Assembly: GCF_001436275.1 (NCBI RefSeq)
Contig: NZ_AZEH01000034.1
Span: 1 to 64,000 of the forward strand
Direction of reading: 5' to 3'
Source of the DNA: Liquorilactobacillus oeni DSM 19972
GTDB taxonomy: Bacteria > Bacillota > Bacilli > Lactobacillales > Lactobacillaceae
Length of the DNA stretch: 64,000 nt
In this document: positions 62,348-64,000 of the stretch, piece after piece
Layout of the letters: every line of letters begins with the position of its first letter
Position numbering within the stretch: position 1 is the first letter of the stretch
Program-made: the position numbers and the translations under genes
The notes under the pieces: generated by a model
What the model was told of the DNA's origin: nothing
Databases searched by the model: none
What the model saw: only the letters and a program-made list of their open reading frames with translations

Positions 62348-62565
62348 CAAGAAAGAGAGTGTGACATAAGTCGGTAAAATTTGAGTACTAACAAGAAATT
62401 ACGAACATAGCGAGTAATTTGCTATGAGTAATTCGAGGGTAGACGGAAAATTTTGACTTATGGAACACGTTTATAGGAGCTAGGTTAAAATTTCACTTTT
62501 GACCCAGCCCCCTTTTTTGTACACTCTTGCAGTTGCTAACGTGTTTCAATAGTCGTTAATCATAC
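62348..62565. repeat. Dispersed intergenic repeats, copy K (inverted arm plus forward hairpin)
   Basis: 62348-62470 reads as an inverted long arm (GAGTGTGACATAAGTCGG, AATTACGAACATAGCGAG, ATGAGTAATTCGAGG, TGACTTATGGAACACG). It runs straight into a forward hairpin module, GGAGCTAGGTTAAAATTTC / CTTTTGACCCAGCCCCC with T-run, then CACTCTTGCAGTTG, TAACGTGTTTCAATAGTC. It looks like two elements joined. Confidence 0.8.
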
Positions 62566-62577
62566 TAATTTCAGCAA

Positions 62578-63723
62578 TTAAATAAACTGCATCGTTTTTT
62601 TATGTTTGGCAACAAACAACGTAACACTGAAAAAGAACAGAATAAATGCTAGCAAAACAGTTAAATTCGTTAAAACAATTTGAATATTTTTAACTTTTTG
62701 AATACTAGAAATAGTCTCCACCACCCAATATTGCGGCATAAACTTAGCAATGTGCTGCATGAAATCAGGCATGATAGCAAGCGGGATCACAGTTCCCGAA
62801 AGCAACGAGGTAATAGTGTAAGAAAGAGTCTGGAGTGCATTACCAGTTCCTCGTTGATTAACTGCCAACCCAATCATCATAGAAATAATTACTGCCATGA
62901 GTGAAAATACTTCAAGTATCCCAAAAAGTGTTAAATAAGGAATCCCCGCATTAATGTTAAAGACATACTTCATAAGCAAAGTAGTCAAAACTGTCTCTAC
63001 TGTACCAATAAGCAATGCAGATAATGCAGTCCCCCAAAGATATTCATTTTTCGTTAAAGGAGTAGTCAACAAGCGATAATAGACATGATTAGCTCTTTCA
63101 TTTTGAATTACATCTCCTGCAAAATCAGCGATGTTATACAGCATCATCATCATTAAAAAACCAATAATCTGGGTTGTCAGCATATTTTTACTTTCCTGAT
63201 CATTAGTGTTACGTTGCTTTATAGTCAATTGATTAGCTTTTACATAATTTTCACTTTTTTTAAACTCTGCGGTATCTTTGCTTATTCTTTGTAATCTGAC
63301 CACTTTAGAAATTGCAGCAGCAAGCAGCATTTTACCCTGCTTTTCAATTAAATCGCCCTGCAGACTTTTGATAGAAATTCCCTTTGGTTTCACATTTTTC
63401 AAGCTTCTATTACTGCCTTTTTTTAAATAAACAACTGCATTGACGTCGTTATTTGAAAGTCCATCATCGGCTGCTGCTCTCGAAGGATATTCCTTAAGTT
63501 TGATATTTTTCTTTAAAAACGTGATAAGTGCATTCGTATAAGTACCCTTATCTTCATTTACTATACCAAATGAAATATTATTAGTGTAAGAAGTGGTGCG
63601 TTGATAGCTCGAAAAATAGATAAAAATTGAAATAAATGGAATAAACACTACTAAAAACAGTCTAACTGGATGCTTTTTCCAAGATTTTAGCCTTAATTTA
63701 AATAGCCAAGTAAAATTTTTCAT
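62578..63723 (-). CDS. ABC-2 type transporter permease (second of a pair)
   Basis: 381 residues from the ATG at 63723 with GGAGGGGGA 8 bp upstream. An N-terminal helix (about 22-40) is followed by an extracytoplasmic domain (about 45-190) and a C-terminal set of five or six helices (QIIGFLMMMMLYNIADFAGDVIQNERANHVYYRLLTTP and TLSYTITSLLSGTVIPLAIMP), as in ABC-2/YhgE-like export permeases. It overlaps the preceding permease gene by 4 bp. Substrate unknown; the ATPase is outside the window. Confidence 0.85.
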   Translation of the reverse strand: MKNFTWLFKLRLKSWKKHPVRLFLVVFIPFISIFIYFSSYQRTTSYTNNISFGIVNEDKGTYTNALITFLKKNIKLKEYPSRAAADDGLSNNDVNAVVYLKKGSNRSLKNVKPKGISIKSLQGDLIEKQGKMLLAAAISKVVRLQRISKDTAEFKKSENYVKANQLTIKQRNTNDQESKNMLTTQIIGFLMMMMLYNIADFAGDVIQNERANHVYYRLLTTPLTKNEYLWGTALSALLIGTVETVLTTLLMKYVFNINAGIPYLTLFGILEVFSLMAVIISMMIGLAVNQRGTGNALQTLSYTITSLLSGTVIPLAIMPDFMQHIAKFMPQYWVVETISSIQKVKNIQIVLTNLTVLLAFILFFFSVTLFVAKHKKTMQFI

Positions 63724-64000
63724 GCTGTCATCCCCCTCCAATGGCTTATGCTTACACATGCAGCAATCAAAAGACTTGAAAGTGCCAACAGTGCCCAAAT
63801 CGGCCATGCTGCCGTTGCAATCTGGTTAGAGTAAACCATCTCTCGCACTGAAACCAAAACCCAACCAACAGGCGAAAACAGTGCTTGGGTTTTTGAAACA
63901 GGGAAATATGCACCACCAAAGAAAAGGAACGTCTGAACAACAATATTAGCAACTGTTGTAACACTTTTGGCTCCTTTAGAAAAAATGTCGATCGTAATAC
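63720..64000 (-). CDS. ABC-2 type transporter permease, C-terminal part (cut by window end)
   Basis: About 93 codons remain. The frame reads DIFSKGAKSVTTVANIVVQTFLFFGGAYFPV, then two hydrophobic segments, ending HWRGMTA at a TGA (63722-63720). That stop overlaps the ATG of the next permease gene. It resembles the C-terminal membrane domain of ABC-2 permeases, so this is an ABC-2 permease pair. The start and any ATPase lie beyond the window. Confidence 0.75.
   Translation of the reverse strand, partial: ITIDIFSKGAKSVTTVANIVVQTFLFFGGAYFPVSKTQALFSPVGWVLVSVREMVYSNQIATAAWPIWALLALSSLLIAACVSISHWRGMTA

Noticed and set aside
3611-62565. Repeats considered as insertion sequences or CRISPR
   Set aside because: No transposase, no regular spacing and no spacers; copies are single and intergenic.
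63767-63964. Open frame of 65 codons near the window end
   Set aside because: It is out of frame with the clear ABC-2 permease C-terminus encoded by the same DNA.

Overview
This window is chromosomal DNA of a low-GC Gram-positive bacterium, most likely a Lactobacillaceae member. The evidence is strong Shine-Dalgarno sites, man-family PTS genes, T-box control of methionine genes, CcpA (cre)-like, NrdR-like and PerR-like sites, NADH peroxidase, an L-sorbose operon and a DhaQ/DhaS glycerol system like that of Lactococcus. A sigma-D (flagellar)-type promoter before a soluble PAS chemoreceptor suggests a motile lineage such as Liquorilactobacillus; that placement is inference. No rRNA, CRISPR array, insertion sequence or prophage was seen.

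Layout. 1-2712: carnitine/choline-type transporter opuC, whose ATPase gene appears broken at the window edge. 2813-3740: a decayed gene, tRNA-Ala(CGC) and a dispersed repeat. 3934-4961: repair genes ogt and msrB. 5014-10048: a phosphonate-type ABC transporter with a cytoplasmic metallophosphatase. 10500-13457: glycine betaine transporter gbuABC. 13532-19203: a choloylglycine-hydrolase-family enzyme, an HrtAB-like ABC exporter and three glycosyltransferases. 19533-20447: soluble PAS chemoreceptor. 20671-23535: two sulfur amino-acid enzymes behind a Met T-box. 23634-25100: NADH peroxidase with a PerR-like box. 25223-27730: sugar-phosphate isomerases gpi and manA, both frameshifted. 28640-34726: L-sorbose PTS operon, its SorC-type regulator and sorE, with repeated palindromic operators. 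34871-35617: two small broken genes. 36071-38082: an FAD reductase and nrdI. 38172-43388: glycerol module dhaQ, dhaS, dhaKL and gldA. 43648-44406: an SDR. 44692-48539: an EgtUV-like transporter with a disulfide-reductase-like flavoprotein. 48691-51736: an unknown gene, then DUF3290, DUF421 and DUF4767 proteins. 52059-55796: RpiR regulator, divergent rpiA-like gene, Gfo/Idh oxidoreductase and DUF72. 56078-56375: a probable structured non-coding RNA with its own promoter. 56655-61688: branched-chain amino-acid transporter livKHMGF behind a leader-peptide attenuator. 61904-64000: a YueI-family gene and two ABC-2 permeases.

How the genes work together. Glycerol would be oxidised by GldA to dihydroxyacetone and phosphorylated by DhaKL, with DhaQ/DhaS as sensor and activator; DhaM is not in the window. 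L-sorbose would enter through the PTS as the 1-phosphate and be reduced by SorE and SorF. Three betaine/LMW-solute ABC systems point to osmotic and redox stress adaptation.

The most notable unexplained structure is a family of about eleven dispersed intergenic repeats. Each combines a short terminator-like hairpin with, in full copies, a palindromic arm of about 110 nt. Two copies in opposite orientation bracket the candidate non-coding RNA. Several genes (opuCA, gpi, manA, a Pyr_excise-like gene, a DUF1722 gene and two unnamed remnants) carry frameshifts or stops. Some lie at homopolymers and could be sequencing errors; others look like real decay.
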